A stretch of 64,000 nt of DNA from a virus, in the IMG/VR virus record IMGVR_UViG_3300049846_000568, positions 62,001 through 126,000 of that record, one strand, 5' to 3'. The notes beneath the pieces were generated by a model. That model was not told the origin of the DNA and made no database searches. It saw only the letters and a program-made list of their open reading frames with translations. Shown piece after piece: positions 35,101 to 44,400 of the stretch (position 1 is the first letter of the stretch; every line of letters starts with the position of its first letter). The position numbers and the translations under genes were made by a program.

Positions 35101-38100
35101 CTGCCGGAACTGATCCCAAATCATCTCAGCCAATTGAACAACATCGCCAGGCTTAACATCATCTTTGGCGGTAGGGTCATTTGGATCCTGCTTCTGGTCT
35201 AGCTGACCAAGATCGGTAAACGCACTACCGAAATCAAGTTCGGTTGACCCCAAAAGGGCCTCTTTGCCTAGAACACCTTTCTTGACCAGTGTGTGAATTC
35301 GCTGGGCGTACTCCCGATCATAAAGCAGTCTGGCGTAATGACCTACTGGGTCAATATCCGCTGCTCGCTTTACGGACTCAATTGGATCCTTCTTTTCGTC
35401 TTCATAGTGTTCTACAACACTCCAAACATTGATGTTTGAACTTAAATAGCCTCTCGTATAAGAACTAAACGCCTTAGGGTCGGCGCCGGGAGCAAGTACG
35501 TTTGCGTATGCTTTCGTTGCCGTTGAAAGTATGACGTTGGCGGTATTGACCTCTCCACCTGAACCACTCTTACTATCCGGGTTTTCAGATGCTGACGCCG
35601 TACCCGAAGTTCCGCTGGACGAGCTACCGTCAGTTGGTCCGAGCTTTGTGTTTTGGGGAACAAAACCAAAAAAGCAGACAGAATCATCGGTGCCAGTGCC
35701 AACACCATCAAGGCCAAGGGCATACCAGCAATCTGGGGACATACCGGCCACAATCTTTAAATCGCCACCAGGGCCATAATCACCTATGGCAGCGATAACT
35801 ATCTTGCCGGTTTTCCTACTCTTAATGGCTACACGCTTACCCCTATAATCTTCCTGATTGTGGCCCGGTATCTTTGGGTTGCCCTGTTCAGTCGACTCAA
35901 CGTATGGCCAGCGCATGTTGAAATACCACTGCTCTTCTTCTGGTCCAAAACCGGGCTGATTGAAGTACATAAAAGCACCGTTCTGACCAGGAAGGTTAGG
36001 GTCCTGCGCATCTGGATCGAAACCTGGATCGCCGCCACGAAGACCGCCCACCCTATCCATATACCGCGGATGCTTATGCTTATCTGGAAGGTTCGAACTC
36101 TGTAGGTGCTTACTAACATCGGCCTGAAGATCTGGGTCTGTCGGTAGATGCATTTCCATGACTGTCGGGCCCTGGCGGAATGGGAGCTTTACCTTAGAAT
36201 TTGATTCTTCTGTTATTGGCTTTCCGCTACCGTCAAGGAATTGTGGTAGCCCCTCTACATCGGCGCCAGTGTACGGCATTCCAACATTAGTCTTAGCCGG
36301 GTTCACCGCAGTAACCTCATTTAGAGACTGGAAAAGCTTCTGCTGGGCCTCAAAGTCCGCCAATGGGTTGGCCATGTTGCGCATTTTCTCTAGGAGCCTA
36401 CGCTGCTCTTCGTCTGGAGCGATTGGCTTTACGCTCTTATCGTCCTTCGCAATACCGGTTGTTACCGGAATGACACCAGAAGTATATAGCCAATGTGGCT
36501 TACCGTAGAAGACTGTAGATCGATCCTCAAATGGTCGAACCGCAACAACATAGTTTGGTAGTAGTGCTGCACAAACCTGGAATAGATCCCATACTGACTT
36601 CATGTATGTCTGGGCGCGGAACGACACCTCATCAAAACCCTTAAGGTCATCGTCGTGGTGGTTTGTAATACCAAGAGCGTTGAGTAGTGGGTTATCATCA
36701 AGATCTCCATCCATTACCTTGTTGAAGAGATCCCAACCAGACTTAGCTAACCCATAAGTACCAAACGTTACACCGTTGACATTCGCTTCAACAAACCCCC
36801 CTAAACTTGGTCCAGAGTCTTGTGTCTGGTCTTCTTTCTTCTGCTCGTCTTTCTGGGTGTCTTGCGTCCCAGTTTGGCCCCTCTTAGCTCGCTCGATATC
36901 TGCTTTACGCTTGACTTCTGGAGACTTAAAGATGGGTGCCTGTCCACCATCTGCACCCGCGGCCTCAGCGATCATGATACCGGCTTCTGGGAAATCACCA
37001 CCAAGATACTGCGCAATACCGGTACCGTTACCAGGATAAATGTTACGCTTGAAGATCTCGTAGTCCCTATGCCTAAACGAGTTTGCCCAAAGCTGTGTCA
37101 TAATGGCAGCTACGCCAGTTCTTGTACTAGAGTCATTACCGACAAGGTTATCCCACCCACCAGACTTAGACGCTCCAGGGGCAAATGGGTCGTCACTGCC
37201 CGTATCTGGCTTTGCTGCCTTAATGGCCTCTGTTACATAGAGAACCCTCTCACCCTCACCACTAGTCATCTCCTCGTAAAGAATCTGACCGAAGTGGCGA
37301 ATACCAAACTTATTCTCGGAGAAGATCTTGCCATTGTGAGCATTGGCGAAAGTCTCTCGGAACGTGCTTGACCCCATACTAAGGAGGCGAACCATAAGAT
37401 CTCGTGGCTCAGACAACCAAAGACCGGTGTTTATACCGCCGTCAATACCTCCAGAGTCACCGTCCTTATCGGTGGTGTTAATGTATGGAGACAACTCGAT
37501 ACCATCGCCCTGAGCAACAACCTCAACAATGTCACCCTGCGTTACCTGTGTAATCGTTCCGTTGAAGATCGTCTGTAGCGAATTTGGGTTGGCGCTGTAC
37601 CCAGCGCGAAGATGAACACGAACACCTGGCTTTAGACGAATGCCGGCCAGATCTCTAATGTAATTGTTTTGGGTACCAGATAGTATATTGTCGGCGCCTT
37701 GGTCAAGTTTTGTTATGATCTGCTTATCAAGTTGTTGATCAATGGTGTTCGGATCATTTAGGATTTCTGCCAATGAAGGATTATTAGGATTAAGATCAAG
37801 AGATGTGCCATCTTCATTAACTCTGACCATTCGACTAGAAGGAGTATCAAGCTTTGAGTACATGTTGGACAAACGAAGCGTCATGACGTCGCCAAGGACG
37901 TCCTCAGACGAATGTACGGAGAAGTCGATAACCGACTGTAGCCCATAGAAGTTGTCGAACAACTTGGTACCAGCAAAGTTGCCGCCCTCATCGATTAGCC
38001 ATAGCATGTACGTTGGGAAGGCGCGGACCATACGACCAGAACGACTACGATACTGAACGTCTTCGATCATCTGCTGCACCTGGTACATTGGGTCGTTGCG

Positions 38101-41082
38101 GCCAAGCGATTCACCTGGCTTCTGAGCTGTAGGCTGACCATAGCCTTTATCGCCACCAAATGGTGTTGTGACTCCGTCAGCTAGCGCCTTGTTCAGCGAC
38201 TGTCCGGCATGGTCTTCCCTAACTGAGCCAAATCCCGCCGCTGGCTTTGTTGGATCTGGACTTACGATGTCAAATTTGCCAGTAGACATATCAACATTGG
38301 CGAGAGCAGCATCGCCTTGCTTAATCGCAATACCGCTCATTTGTGGCTTGCCATCACCAAATGGTGGGAAATGAACATTCATCTGAATGTTCTGTGCACC
38401 ATATGCTTGATCTGCCAAGTTGGGATCGATGCCGGTGTATGGCGTACCATCTGGGTTATTGTTTTGATCCGCTAACTGCTGATCGACCGCACTTGGCTGA
38501 ATAGGCTTCTTCCTACCCTGGCTTGCCTGTGGCTCATTAAACGAATCGGCGTTGTGTACAGGGTCTTCAATATTCTTCGTGTTTGGATCGTAGGCGGTGT
38601 TTTCCCAAGTCTTACTTGGACGGTTCCGCAAATTCTGCTGCACCAGGTCGTCATCAAAAGTCTGGAACGACTTAAAGTAAAAGTCGGGGTCTAGATGTCC
38701 AATAAGCCTTCTTTTCTTGCCACGAAAATGGAATATGTCGACCTCTTCATATACACCCAGAGGAAAATCTGGATAGGCGTTAAAGGAACTCCATAGCTGC
38801 TTAACCCGCAGGAACGGGTTACGCTTACCAAACATCTCAATGAATTCTTTTTGCTGCTCGTTAGAGAGCATTTCTCTCTTCTGCTGGAAGATATCGAAGT
38901 CCACCATATCAAGCCGTACGTTGTAAGCGTGGGGTTGATTGGGGATGGTGTCGATGGAAAAGTTCAACGGCACGACATATTTGACACCACAGAGTGTTGT
39001 AATGACGTTCTTAATGCCTAGGAATCCCAACATGCCATGTGCATGTTCCAGCCTTGCTAGACCACTAATGTGATCGAATGCGCGGCGAAGTTTGATAAGG
39101 TCATCTTCACCAAGCACAATCATGTTAACGCTAACTACGGCGTCCTTGCCGCCAATGTGCTGAAGTGTTGGCTCGGCCTGCATTTGAAGCTGCAGTCTTG
39201 CGAAGTTGTTGCCAAGCGAAACTGAGACGCCCTGAACCAGAACCTTACTCCAGTCAAGGGATAGCTTGGTCATTGGAACATCCCACTCAGCGATACGCAT
39301 TTGTCGCTTTGCGTTTTCCTGATCCATGTACTGCTTGAAGAGCGGGGAATTCAAGTGCCCCTTGAACATGTAGTAGAACCATAGCTCTTTAACAAGCTTG
39401 GTGTCTGCCTCTTCCATGCGATCAGTATAGCCGGAACCCAGCTGTGTCCTACGCTGATTGACGCGCTCTCTAATGTAGGCGTTCATCTTGTCTTCATCCA
39501 TATTGGTTAAGGCAAGGCCCTGGCGCTTTAGGTATTCGGTAAGTATATCGTATTCACTAATACCGCCATGAGGACCAGATGATGCGGCCTGGTCGAAGTG
39601 ATCTAGGTAGTCGTATAGCGACTCGGGGTGAGCTAATGGGTTGTAGCCAAGCGTTGTTAAAAACTGGGCCCACAAATCCCGGCTTACCTCCAACTGATTA
39701 TCTTCACCCGGCTGACGCCAAGCATAAGTATCTGGAGCGTATACCTTTACGGGCGTGTTGGATGGGTAGTAAATATCGAATTTGTTTGGATTGTCATTAC
39801 CGGAATCTATTCCAAGATCTGCCAGCTTAGAGAACGAACTCTGTGAAGATCCAGTACTATCAAGAATCTTTGCATCGCGTGGAGCTTTAGGGTCTGGGTT
39901 TTCTTTCTCGACAAGGAAGCCTTGATTCACATATGAGTTCAGCTTATTCGCAGCGCGCCCCATATACTGGCGGAATCTACCCCACTTAATAGCCTGGTTG
40001 AAATCCTTAACCATAGGTAGGAATACCTTATGGTTGAAGCTAAGAAGCTCAAGGTTCACCGCCAAACAGAATGGGTAGTTCGGCATGGTCTGTATGCTTA
40101 TAGACTGCAGTGCCACTGCGGTAATGTCGTAAGTTCTGTTTAGGTATTCGTTCCTGATCGGGAGAATGGGCGAATACTTGAACTGTGCTATCAGACCGCG
40201 AAGGGAGGAGATAAACCTATCAATCTTCTCATCCGAATCTCTATCGAAATCAATATCCTCGTCAAGACCAGGATAGCCCCAAATGGATTCCTGGTTTGGG
40301 AAATACAGCGTAAGAGAGATTGTGGTATCTGTATGGCCGGTATTGAACTTTGGACTATTCTGCTGTCTGATAGCCCCACCGGTCATACTACCGGCACGGT
40401 AGCTCTGATTTACCTGAATGTTAATCGGTGGAACAAAGAAACGAGAACCGCCAATCCTGATCTGGTAAGGAAGAGTAAGTGGGGGAGGAGTTTCATCGCG
40501 CTCGTGCTCGCTAAGCCATTGCGCAACCTTTGACTGGGTATCGATGAAGTCGCCAGCCCAAACAAACTTACCACTCTTGCCATTACTGAATAATTCTAGG
40601 TACTGTTCAATGGTCTGCTTTGGATCTTTAGCCTGTGCGGCGTCAATTACTTGCGCATTCTGCACATCCTTCAGGAACCTCTGCCACTTATCGTAGATAA
40701 ACCTCAGACGTGGGAAGTACCTAATAGCATAGCTGAGTAGTTCGGGATCCTGGGATAGCCTAACTAGCAGGTTGTTATACTGAGGATTAAACGCATGATC
40801 CGACTGGATGTTGTCCCTGTTGTCGAAGTAATCTTCGAGGCTCTGCCAATTCTCTACAAGATTTGGAAACCCTAACTTGTTCAGCTCGTTAAGAACACGG
40901 GCCTGGACCTCTGCCGACAATCTAGTAAACTGCTTGGATGGTTTGGTCCAACTATAGTCACCATCAGCTGGCTCTAGTGGGTACCCATCAACGATTACTG
41001 GATGATCGTGGATAAATATGCGGCCTGCTACCTCTTCCGGTGTGGTTTTCTTATCGTAATACTTAGACGGATCGTACGACAT
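32143..41082 (-). CDS. Giant baseplate hub protein with RlpA-like barrel and C-terminal nuclease-like (SNase) domain
   Basis: The largest gene in the window (2979 residues). Residues ~1-800 contain two similar beta domains (endings TMPNYPFCLAVNLELLSF and TIPNQPHAYNVRLDMVDF). Residues ~1000-1250 look like a gp27/gpD-type hub region (IFNGTITQVTQGDIVEVVAQG). Around 1700-1800 is an RlpA-like double-psi barrel with FMYFNQPGFG and the GDYGPGGD turn (near 1769), as found in actinophage tail proteins acting on cell wall. Residues ~2800-2905 resemble staphylococcal nuclease: KVEDGDTLNG, FRLSGVRAPEL and HWGRELAVVF keep the equivalents of catalytic Arg35, Glu43 and Arg87 and one calcium ligand (Asp21); the Asp40 position is Arg. 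Charged Q/K-rich linkers separate the parts. It probably forms the hub and carries wall- and DNA-directed activities. TAATG overlaps bind it to both neighbours. Confidence 0.8.
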   Translation of the reverse strand: MSYDPSKYYDKKTTPEEVAGRIFIHDHPVIVDGYPLEPADGDYSWTKPSKQFTRLSAEVQARVLNELNKLGFPNLVENWQSLEDYFDNRDNIQSDHAFNPQYNNLLVRLSQDPELLSYAIRYFPRLRFIYDKWQRFLKDVQNAQVIDAAQAKDPKQTIEQYLELFSNGKSGKFVWAGDFIDTQSKVAQWLSEHERDETPPPLTLPYQIRIGGSRFFVPPINIQVNQSYRAGSMTGGAIRQQNSPKFNTGHTDTTISLTLYFPNQESIWGYPGLDEDIDFDRDSDEKIDRFISSLRGLIAQFKYSPILPIRNEYLNRTYDITAVALQSISIQTMPNYPFCLAVNLELLSFNHKVFLPMVKDFNQAIKWGRFRQYMGRAANKLNSYVNQGFLVEKENPDPKAPRDAKILDSTGSSQSSFSKLADLGIDSGNDNPNKFDIYYPSNTPVKVYAPDTYAWRQPGEDNQLEVSRDLWAQFLTTLGYNPLAHPESLYDYLDHFDQAASSGPHGGISEYDILTEYLKRQGLALTNMDEDKMNAYIRERVNQRRTQLGSGYTDRMEEADTKLVKELWFYYMFKGHLNSPLFKQYMDQENAKRQMRIAEWDVPMTKLSLDWSKVLVQGVSVSLGNNFARLQLQMQAEPTLQHIGGKDAVVSVNMIVLGEDDLIKLRRAFDHISGLARLEHAHGMLGFLGIKNVITTLCGVKYVVPLNFSIDTIPNQPHAYNVRLDMVDFDIFQQKREMLSNEQQKEFIEMFGKRNPFLRVKQLWSSFNAYPDFPLGVYEEVDIFHFRGKKRRLIGHLDPDFYFKSFQTFDDDLVQQNLRNRPSKTWENTAYDPNTKNIEDPVHNADSFNEPQASQGRKKPIQPSAVDQQLADQNNNPDGTPYTGIDPNLADQAYGAQNIQMNVHFPPFGDGKPQMSGIAIKQGDAALANVDMSTGKFDIVSPDPTKPAAGFGSVREDHAGQSLNKALADGVTTPFGGDKGYGQPTAQKPGESLGRNDPMYQVQQMIEDVQYRSRSGRMVRAFPTYMLWLIDEGGNFAGTKLFDNFYGLQSVIDFSVHSSEDVLGDVMTLRLSNMYSKLDTPSSRMVRVNEDGTSLDLNPNNPSLAEILNDPNTIDQQLDKQIITKLDQGADNILSGTQNNYIRDLAGIRLKPGVRVHLRAGYSANPNSLQTIFNGTITQVTQGDIVEVVAQGDGIELSPYINTTDKDGDSGGIDGGINTGLWLSEPRDLMVRLLSMGSSTFRETFANAHNGKIFSENKFGIRHFGQILYEEMTSGEGERVLYVTEAIKAAKPDTGSDDPFAPGASKSGGWDNLVGNDSSTRTGVAAIMTQLWANSFRHRDYEIFKRNIYPGNGTGIAQYLGGDFPEAGIMIAEAAGADGGQAPIFKSPEVKRKADIERAKRGQTGTQDTQKDEQKKEDQTQDSGPSLGGFVEANVNGVTFGTYGLAKSGWDLFNKVMDGDLDDNPLLNALGITNHHDDDLKGFDEVSFRAQTYMKSVWDLFQVCAALLPNYVVAVRPFEDRSTVFYGKPHWLYTSGVIPVTTGIAKDDKSVKPIAPDEEQRRLLEKMRNMANPLADFEAQQKLFQSLNEVTAVNPAKTNVGMPYTGADVEGLPQFLDGSGKPITEESNSKVKLPFRQGPTVMEMHLPTDPDLQADVSKHLQSSNLPDKHKHPRYMDRVGGLRGGDPGFDPDAQDPNLPGQNGAFMYFNQPGFGPEEEQWYFNMRWPYVESTEQGNPKIPGHNQEDYRGKRVAIKSRKTGKIVIAAIGDYGPGGDLKIVAGMSPDCWYALGLDGVGTGTDDSVCFFGFVPQNTKLGPTDGSSSSGTSGTASASENPDSKSGSGGEVNTANVILSTATKAYANVLAPGADPKAFSSYTRGYLSSNINVWSVVEHYEDEKKDPIESVKRAADIDPVGHYARLLYDREYAQRIHTLVKKGVLGKEALLGSTELDFGSAFTDLGQLDQKQDPNDPTAKDDVKPGDVVQLAEMIWDQFRQSWGIGSKGDKYGVIAEIKESPWKTRRDYLFDADPETKKEFAPAEGDDKYDPLVDNAGRYTLEEEAYWQAASKNPPGARVSIWADGSIDEYDPDRADDKYDYLPTLLVGTFKKFLWQHPYARAWLVVTTDFNTSILPTDSMLATGVEFITGNWFGQGLAKAGATAVLGPVAFIIPPGKIEELTDAVNANELCDFGNSRVRLAWKEFLRITARDAFHGSDPLSNTEVKGPITDWTKKWDRGPNGELSDSATELLKWLQDYSDPGKKSQNPLARRLEDLSNSYNNTIGRLLSVSANSLQGLIALFRGQIQQLGYGLDMVGNMQRQARVLNRVLNDSIYYAEGSYLPDGRPDLLKMVDNPFTREYGEPVIEIREPFQRLHYIDSFQHILGNGIQENLNGVSTVVTASSDGKYPVTVYFDKGIQSNLQNEKAVETGIYWDNANGEGFFSFLHPLMNPIETLRGYSKAAQGSSDELLSKRIALWHLKESLKDIYQGEIFVLGDPDIRAHDLVYIADVYERMYGLVEVEAVTHHFTPEEGFITAITPNALVTINDPARWTFTKWITALFGAKNIRDDTRHHMGVFADDTSILRTRDWITTADLAQMLSVPMIGHTVYDGGANAIVKDFVAAKATGLYQTEADRMKLLEEVKSQGEAADQQKGGLPLGPQGGNPNNTDLLALQAGNIPGIGLLKDLGWDIWSWVKDNLLDQHGCYIQYLTKDGQPMDAGLSYAQGVAVGRFHTIELLPNILGIRVDTDGRITVNELLSNLGWNEVDTALAYKQTSWWVAQTQGHILDIAGLSPDGPMLDEQYIVSLMRVTKVEDGDTLNGIVVGGDLAANGANVELSFRLSGVRAPELANHQNPEYVPEDDIGLRAKEYLESIIPVGTVVVVRQLKSRPQEHWGRELAVVFHNAPDAPDVSREEVLMAQAGRIPDGNGGWKPSPVPAAAWDGYLDNGLPYTANWQMIMAGYADVDTTKLTLNDLDRGAILGPK

Positions 41083-41465
41083 TAGAACATCCTGTTTAAC
41101 TTTGTCATAGAGTGCATGCGAGCAATAGAGTTGGTTCCAGACTTACCCATAGTATAGTCTACCATAGGGCCTACATGATTTTTGCGTGCGGAGAAAGAGC
41201 CTGGCTTCAATGACCTTAGGTCTGTTGGTACCTTGGGACCACGAACGTGCTGTGTTGGGTAGCCGTTGCCATTCATCTTAAGCCAGGTTGATTTGGCGCT
41301 GTCAAGACCTTCGGTAGACGCCTTTGGCCCAGATGTAGAGAAGGCCCTCGATTGCTTGCGTACAGTGCTAAGCTTGCCCCTTGCCCCGATTGAGGTTGAT
41401 ATGGCGTCCCATTTCTGACGTGAGCTTGCATCGGCTCCTACGTTTCTGTTTGGGTTACCAGCCAT
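41082..41465 (-). CDS. Small basic protein between tape-measure region and hub
   Basis: A 127-residue basic, Ser/Gly/Lys/Arg-rich protein, probably largely disordered. I do not recognise it. There are no membrane segments, Cys pairs or enzyme motifs. It begins two bases after the 1273-residue gene and overlaps the hub gene by one base (TAATG). Small basic proteins in this slot could bind DNA ahead of ejection or bridge the tape measure to the hub; neither is shown. Codon use is like that of its neighbours. Confidence 0.7.
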   Translation of the reverse strand: MAGNPNRNVGADASSRQKWDAISTSIGARGKLSTVRKQSRAFSTSGPKASTEGLDSAKSTWLKMNGNGYPTQHVRGPKVPTDLRSLKPGSFSARKNHVGPMVDYTMGKSGTNSIARMHSMTKLNRMF

Positions 41466-41467
41466 AT

Positions 41468-44400
41468 CTATCTCCCAAAGGCTTCACGGGGATCTTGCCT
41501 CTTACGCGGAAGGGCACTGTATACGGATCCACTAGCTCTAGTACCAGTAATGGTCTCTGCAGCGGCGCGGAATCTGTCACTTGAGAACCCACCTCTAGCA
41601 TTTACCTTGTATATAACGCCGCCACCATTGTTGACTACGCTATGAGGATCTTGCTGTGGCATATCTGGACTTGGCATGTCTTCATAGAAGCTGCCACCAG
41701 GCAGAAGAGGTGGTCCCTGGAAGTCATCAACAGATCTATCCTTGGTCTTCCTATATAGTAATGATGCACCGATCAATCCCGCAGCGGCGATACTACCTTT
41801 TCTGAAGCTGGGTACGTCCCACATCTTAGTGACCAAATCACTAATGGTCCTACCTTGCGGCCCGCGGCCACGAATACCGGCGGCGACATCCTTGGCCACA
41901 TCGTATGCTGCAGCCCTTGCGCCCCTACTTTGCATGCCTTCGGTAACGAAGCCTGGGCTAATGTCCCCCAATATGTCATCACTTGTAATCTTCTGACCCG
42001 CTAAACGCCTAAGGCTGGATCGCTTGCCGGATGGAGATGGTGTTCTCAGCTCAAAATAAGCTCGGGCTTTCCAATATGCTGCCGTATTACCGAGATCTGA
42101 CGCCGCAAATTCGTCACCATACCTCTGCATAAATGCGCCCATGGCGTGAAGCGCTCGGCGCGTCATCTTGCCGTCTTCAAATGTACTTACAAATGCACGG
42201 CGCATTTCATCACGAGCAAATGAACGTTTAAACAAATCATCTTCTACATCGACAACAGTTTTACCAAATAGTTCCTTCTGCATATGATTTGGCAATATGC
42301 CGGTTCTCTCGGCGTTAGCCATAGCCATAGCGTCATCGAAAGCCTGCTTCATCATGTCGGCGTCTTCTATGGCTTGGTCGTCAAAAAAGGTTCTCCTAAA
42401 CGGATCAGACTTCTCCATACCAGCAGCAGCTTCGTCAACATATTTCTGAGCTTCGAAGAGCATTCTTTCTTGTGCGAGCTTCGACTGTGCGTTAATGGAT
42501 CGTGGATCTTCTGGACTCATAAGTAGTTCGTCTATGCCTCCGACACCGGCCAAACTAAACTCTCCCTGCATAGCCTTAAGGTGGCGCTCCATGTTGGCAA
42601 TGGATGCCGAATTGCGACCATCTCCTGTTAGTCTTCCGGGATCTAGGATGTTAATTCCCATAGTTTGACGCACTATTAGTGCCGCCCTTACCATCCCTCG
42701 CTCAAGCGCCTGGGTGGCAAGCTCAACATCCTTTGGAAGCAGCGCCTCATACCCCTTAGCCTGACCCTGGGCAATGAGGTCGATGATGGGCTCCATTTCG
42801 AACGGTGTCAATATGCCCTTCGGAACTGGAGCGCCGAGGTTTTCCAATAAGATTGCCATTTGGTCAGACATTTCACGGACAAGCGAATAACGCTCAAGGG
42901 TATGACCGCCCTGACGTGCCGTATAGGCAATCGATGCCTGCATCTCTTCAGACAAATTGGGATACTTGGCGAGAATCTCTGTGACGTCGATATCTTGCGG
43001 TTCTGGCAAATACGGCATTAAGGCTCGTGCCCGCTGAAGAACATCTGAGTAGGTCTCAGAATTGAGAACCTGGATTGCAAATGGAACCTGTGCCGGGTGA
43101 TCACCAAGTCTAGCTATTGTTTGGAGCCTTTGCTTTAGAGCTGGTGTCATCTCTGGTGCGTGCTCTCTCAGTATTGAGCCTATTACGCTTAGATTTAGAG
43201 CTGATGTTCTACTTGCCTTGGCAAAACCGAGCACCGGTCTACCATCATCCCCTACGAATGTAGCTGCCTCCAGTGCAGCTCTTAGTCCTTGATTTTGTGC
43301 GACGATTTCGTCCCCGGAAGTAAGGAGATCTGCCACATCCCAATAGCTTTTATCATCCAGCGTGCTAAGGCTCAACTCGCCAACACCAAGAGGAGAGCGC
43401 TTGGTTAAGGATACAAGATTATCGCCATCCCTATAAAGCAGAGAGGCCATCAAGTCGTCCAAGTCGGCACCGCCGTGAGTCGCAGCCAAACCATTGGCCC
43501 AGTCAAGAGCATTATATATGGTACCGTATTCTTGACTTATGCCAAAGCTGCCTTTGGCGACACCGCGTCCCCCTATGAGTCTAGTAAAGAAGTCTGTAGT
43601 CGCGTGACCCTGAATAGAGTATGGGATAAGGCCAAATAGGTCGTCAGCTTTAGAACCTACTGTAGACTTTCGGAGGAAATCGATCATACCGCCAGCTACA
43701 TCACGTAGCATTGCTTCGTCGTTAGCCGGGTTGATACCCATCTCAAGGCTAGTTAGAATTCGTCGCGCCCTTTCCTGCTGCTTGCGTAGTTCGGGTATGC
43801 TCTCCGAACCAATAATCGACCTAATCATCGTTGGATCATTCGAATCTACATCCAGGATTCGCCGCATGTGTGCCTTATAGGCTTTGGGTAGTTCACCCGT
43901 TTCGAGTAGCGTCTTCATAGAGCCCTTGAATGCTTCAAGGTTGTATTGGGTGAAGGCCCCGAAGCCATGAGCTGCGTCGAATACTTCGTCGCCAGCCACA
44001 GCAAGGAGCTGCTGGTCAATAGGAACCCCTGCCTTCATATGGGTTATATGGAATGAGACACCCCTAATCGAAGCCTCTTTAGCAAAAGAGGCTGCTGGCG
44101 CAATAATGTCTGCCCCCAATACCTCGTCAACAGTATTGCCCAAAATGCCAGCCATATGAGATGCGGTGGCCTTCCACTGCTTTTCACCGATGACGTGTAC
44201 GTCGCCCTTGATAATGCCGTTTCGGATCATCTCAAACGTCTCTTCGTCTAGGCCAGCCCTTTGCGCCCACTCCCAGTCAAAGCCACCCATACGAAATCCT
44301 TCTAACACGCCCCCATTCTTGCGCAGGCTTTTAAGTCTCCCAATGGCTTCATCTAGCTTACGAAGATCTCTTTCGGTCTGCCTTCTCGCAGCTTCGGTAA

